Source: MWEI01 sp964600235
GTDB taxonomy: Bacteria > Desulfobacterota > Desulfomonilia > UBA1062
Length of the DNA stretch: 64,000 bases
Reading direction: 5' to 3'
Assembly (NCBI GenBank): GCA_964600235.1
Contig: CAZRIV010000014.1
Coordinates: 62,001 to 126,000, forward strand
Part shown: in pieces, positions 62,409-64,000 of the stretch
Position numbering within the stretch: the stretch's first letter is position 1
Layout: the number at the start of each line of letters is the position of its first letter
Notes under the pieces: generated by a model
Seen by the model: only the letters and a program-made list of their open reading frames with translations
The model's database searches: none
Told to the model about the DNA's origin: nothing
Program-made: the position numbers and the translations under genes

Positions 62409-62855
62409 CTAAAGAGCCTCGAAGGTCCCACCGGCCTTCGAAATCTTGTCAACAGCCGCCTGTGAAGCCTTATCGAGCTTGACGGTCAGAGGGAACTCGA
62501 TATCGCCATCTGCGAGCAGCTTAACGGAAACATTCAAGTTTGGAATCTTGCCTTTATCCTTCAGGGCCTTGCGGTCCACAACGGCGCCCTTTTCAAATAT
62601 GGCCAGGTCTCGGATATTCACCACTGCATATTCCTTGCGGAACTGGAAATTCTTGAATCCCCTCTTGGGGAGCCTGCGGTAGATGGGCATCTGGCCGCCT
62701 TCAAACCACTGGGGGACGCTGCCGCCCGAGCGGGCCTTCTGACCCTTTGCACCGCGGCCGCTCGTGGTGCCCATACCCGAGGAATTACCGCGCCCGACTC
62801 TCTTACTCTTTTTCCGTGATCCTGCTGCGGGTTTCAGGTTCGATAGATCAAGCAT
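62409..62855 (-). CDS. rplO: ribosomal protein L15
   Basis: A 148-aa L15; the glycine-rich start GRGNSSGMGTTSGRGAKGQK and FEGGQMPIYRRLPKRGFKN are typical. It ends nine bases before secY. Confidence 0.97.
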   Translation of the reverse strand: MLDLSNLKPAAGSRKKSKRVGRGNSSGMGTTSGRGAKGQKARSGGSVPQWFEGGQMPIYRRLPKRGFKNFQFRKEYAVVNIRDLAIFEKGAVVDRKALKDKGKIPNLNVSVKLLADGDIEFPLTVKLDKASQAAVDKISKAGGTFEAL

Positions 62856-62856
62856 G

Positions 62857-63039
62857 TTATGCCTCCTCCCAGATTAAAAGATGAGGCACCTTCCTGATGG
62901 CGCCGCGTGTTGCTTCGTTATCGGGCAGGAGGTGCGATCTTCCACGCCTCTTAAGCCCCAATGCCTTCACGATGGCCCTCTGCTTTACTGTGCAGCCGAT
63001 CACCGAACGGTTCAATGTCACCTTTATCATACCAGCCAT
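62857..63039 (-). CDS. rpmD: ribosomal protein L30
   Basis: A 60-aa L30 (IKVTLNRSVIGCTVKQRAIV, LGLKRRGRSHLLPDN). One base separates its stop from the L15 start. Confidence 0.97.
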   Translation of the reverse strand: MAGMIKVTLNRSVIGCTVKQRAIVKALGLKRRGRSHLLPDNEATRGAIRKVPHLLIWEEA

Positions 63040-63074
63040 GATCTTAATCCATCCCTTTTTATGTTTACGATGCC

Positions 63075-63572
63075 CTAGTCCAGAGACTTGCCACGCTTTG
63101 CCTCGACGGCCTCTTTGGTTTCCATGCGCTCCAGGGCGTCCAAGGTGGCGCGGATAACATTGTTATGGTTCCTGGAACCAAGCGTCTTGGCCACGACGTT
63201 CTTGTAGCCTGCAGCCTCCATGACGGCCCTCACCGCGTTGCCGGCAATGATGCCGGTCCCTTCGGGTGCCGGCTTCACATATACCTTGGAGGAGCCGAAC
63301 TCGCCGGTTATGGCATGGGGAATCGTGCCTTTGATGATGGGCACATCCACCATGGACTTCTTGGCGGCATCAAACCCCTTGCGTATGCTCACCGATACTT
63401 CCTTGGCCTTGCCAAGACCGTGACCGACCTTTCCATTGCCGTCGCCCACCACGACCAGAGCACTGAAACGAAAGCGTTTGCCGCCTTTCACAACCTTGGC
63501 GACACGGTTGATGTACACAACCTTATCGATCAACTGTTCCTGATTATCTTCGAACTGTTCAAATCTAGCCAA
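63075..63572 (-). CDS. rpsE: ribosomal protein S5
   Basis: A 165-aa S5 that begins at a TTG (63572) after GAGGTGG. KVVKGGKRFRFSALVVVGDG and GNGKVGHGLGKAKEV are typical of the double-stranded-RNA-binding-like N-terminal domain. Confidence 0.96.
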   Translation of the reverse strand: MARFEQFEDNQEQLIDKVVYINRVAKVVKGGKRFRFSALVVVGDGNGKVGHGLGKAKEVSVSIRKGFDAAKKSMVDVPIIKGTIPHAITGEFGSSKVYVKPAPEGTGIIAGNAVRAVMEAAGYKNVVAKTLGSRNHNNVIRATLDALERMETKEAVEAKRGKSLD

Positions 63573-63590
63573 TTCACCACCTCGCTGTTA

Positions 63591-63953
63591 TTAGAACTTC
63601 AGCCCGCCCTCACGTGCGGCATCTGAGAGGGCCTTGATCTTGCCGTGATACTTATAGCCGCCCCGGTCGAATACGACCTTCTCTATACCCTTTTCCCTGG
63701 CCTTGGCCGCAAGGAGAGCACCCACCTGCTTTGCGGTCTCGATGGTGCAACCCTTGATCTTCTCTTTGATCTCGGGGCTCATGGAGGACGCAGCCACCAG
63801 GGTAAGTCCTTTCGTGTCATCGATGATCTGGGTGTAAATATTCCTGTTGCCGCGATACACGCTCAGACGAAGTCTCTCCGGCGTTCCGGAAATTGTCCTT
63901 CTTACCCGCTCTTTCCTGAGCTTCCAGGCTTCTTTTGCACTCTTCTTGCTCAC
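63591..63953 (-). CDS. rplR: ribosomal protein L18
   Basis: A 120-aa L18 that begins at a GTG (63953) after AAGGAG. GTPERLRLSVYRGNRNIYTQ and KVVFDRGGYKYHGKIKALSD are typical; it binds 5S rRNA. Confidence 0.96.
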   Translation of the reverse strand: MSKKSAKEAWKLRKERVRRTISGTPERLRLSVYRGNRNIYTQIIDDTKGLTLVAASSMSPEIKEKIKGCTIETAKQVGALLAAKAREKGIEKVVFDRGGYKYHGKIKALSDAAREGGLKF

Positions 63954-63969
63954 GGTTTACCTACTCCTT

Positions 63970-64000
63970 ATCGATTACGCCTTAGCCTTTTGCCGCGCTC
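63970..64000 (-). CDS. rplF: probable C-terminal end of ribosomal protein L6 (partial)
   Basis: The spc-operon order predicts rplF just upstream of rplR. Two minus-strand frames give credible basic tails, ending SAAKG (stop at 63982-63984) or ARQKAKA (stop at 63976-63978). The visible stretch is too short to choose. Confidence 0.35.

Noticed and set aside
1..64000. tRNA or rRNA genes, CRISPR arrays, insertion sequences, prophage
   Set aside because: No T-loop-type tRNA ends, regularly spaced repeats, transposase or phage genes were found on reading.

Overview
The window looks like a chromosomal segment of an anaerobic deltaproteobacterium-like organism (Desulfobacterota in the broad sense). 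This is inferred from gene content: a bifurcating NfnAB-type transhydrogenase beside a DRTGG protein, many Fe-S enzymes, DUF3015/DUF4105 genes, RNase Y with ZapA/ZapB, an ATP synthase c subunit with a signal-like N-terminus, and a spc/alpha ribosomal operon. Genes are dense on both strands. I see no insertion sequence, prophage, CRISPR array, rRNA or tRNA gene.

Layout. 0-7 kb: a UbiE/MenG-like methyltransferase, a TGS-domain GTPase, an archaeal-type ornithine cyclodeaminase-like protein convergent with carbamate kinase and a cyclic-2,3-DPG-synthetase-like GTPase, then a CYTH protein. 7.6-15.3 kb: a forward series of single enzymes and membrane proteins (PhzF, penicillin-acylase-like lipoprotein, DUF1015, Fe-S protein, AI-2E/PerM permease, SYLF protein). 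15.4-18.3 kb: a molybdopterin oxidoreductase and a TetR regulator with two matching operators, each overlapping a promoter -10 box. 18.4-21.2 kb: BioY and small unknowns. 21.4-25.6 kb: zapB-zapA-(6S-like RNA candidate)-5-FTHF cyclo-ligase-rny-tyrS. 26-31 kb: GAF protein, ychF, and a DUF3015/DUF4105 envelope pair. 31.3-33.1 kb: a flagellum-associated group. 33.2-37.9 kb: DRTGG-NfnB-NfnA, a Cache sensor without an output domain, and a lone atpE. 38.1-52.8 kb: a degenerate PilT/GspE ATPase, phosphate permease, aconitase-gltX, an ECF S component, two metallo-beta-lactamase-fold hydrolases, two alpha/beta hydrolases and a chemoreceptor. 53.2-56.1 kb: a UbiA prenyltransferase, a radical SAM/SPASM enzyme and a methyltransferase that may make or modify an isoprenoid lipid or quinone. 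56.2-64 kb: an ECF-type ATPase behind the end of the ribosomal operon (rplR to rplQ).

The most unusual feature is a family of four dispersed intergenic elements (about 2.0, 25.8, 41.2 and 51.0 kb), all in the same orientation. They share flanks and a right-hand mini-hairpin but carry a central stem whose sequence differs between copies while staying self-complementary (up to 32 perfect base pairs). Compensatory change of this kind points to selection on structure or to a palindrome-generating mechanism. Other items worth attention are the near-leaderless autoregulated TetR promoter, a PilT-like ATPase that has lost key catalytic residues, TTG starts in three ribosomal protein genes, and a 30-bp perfect inverted repeat behind the phosphate permease gene.
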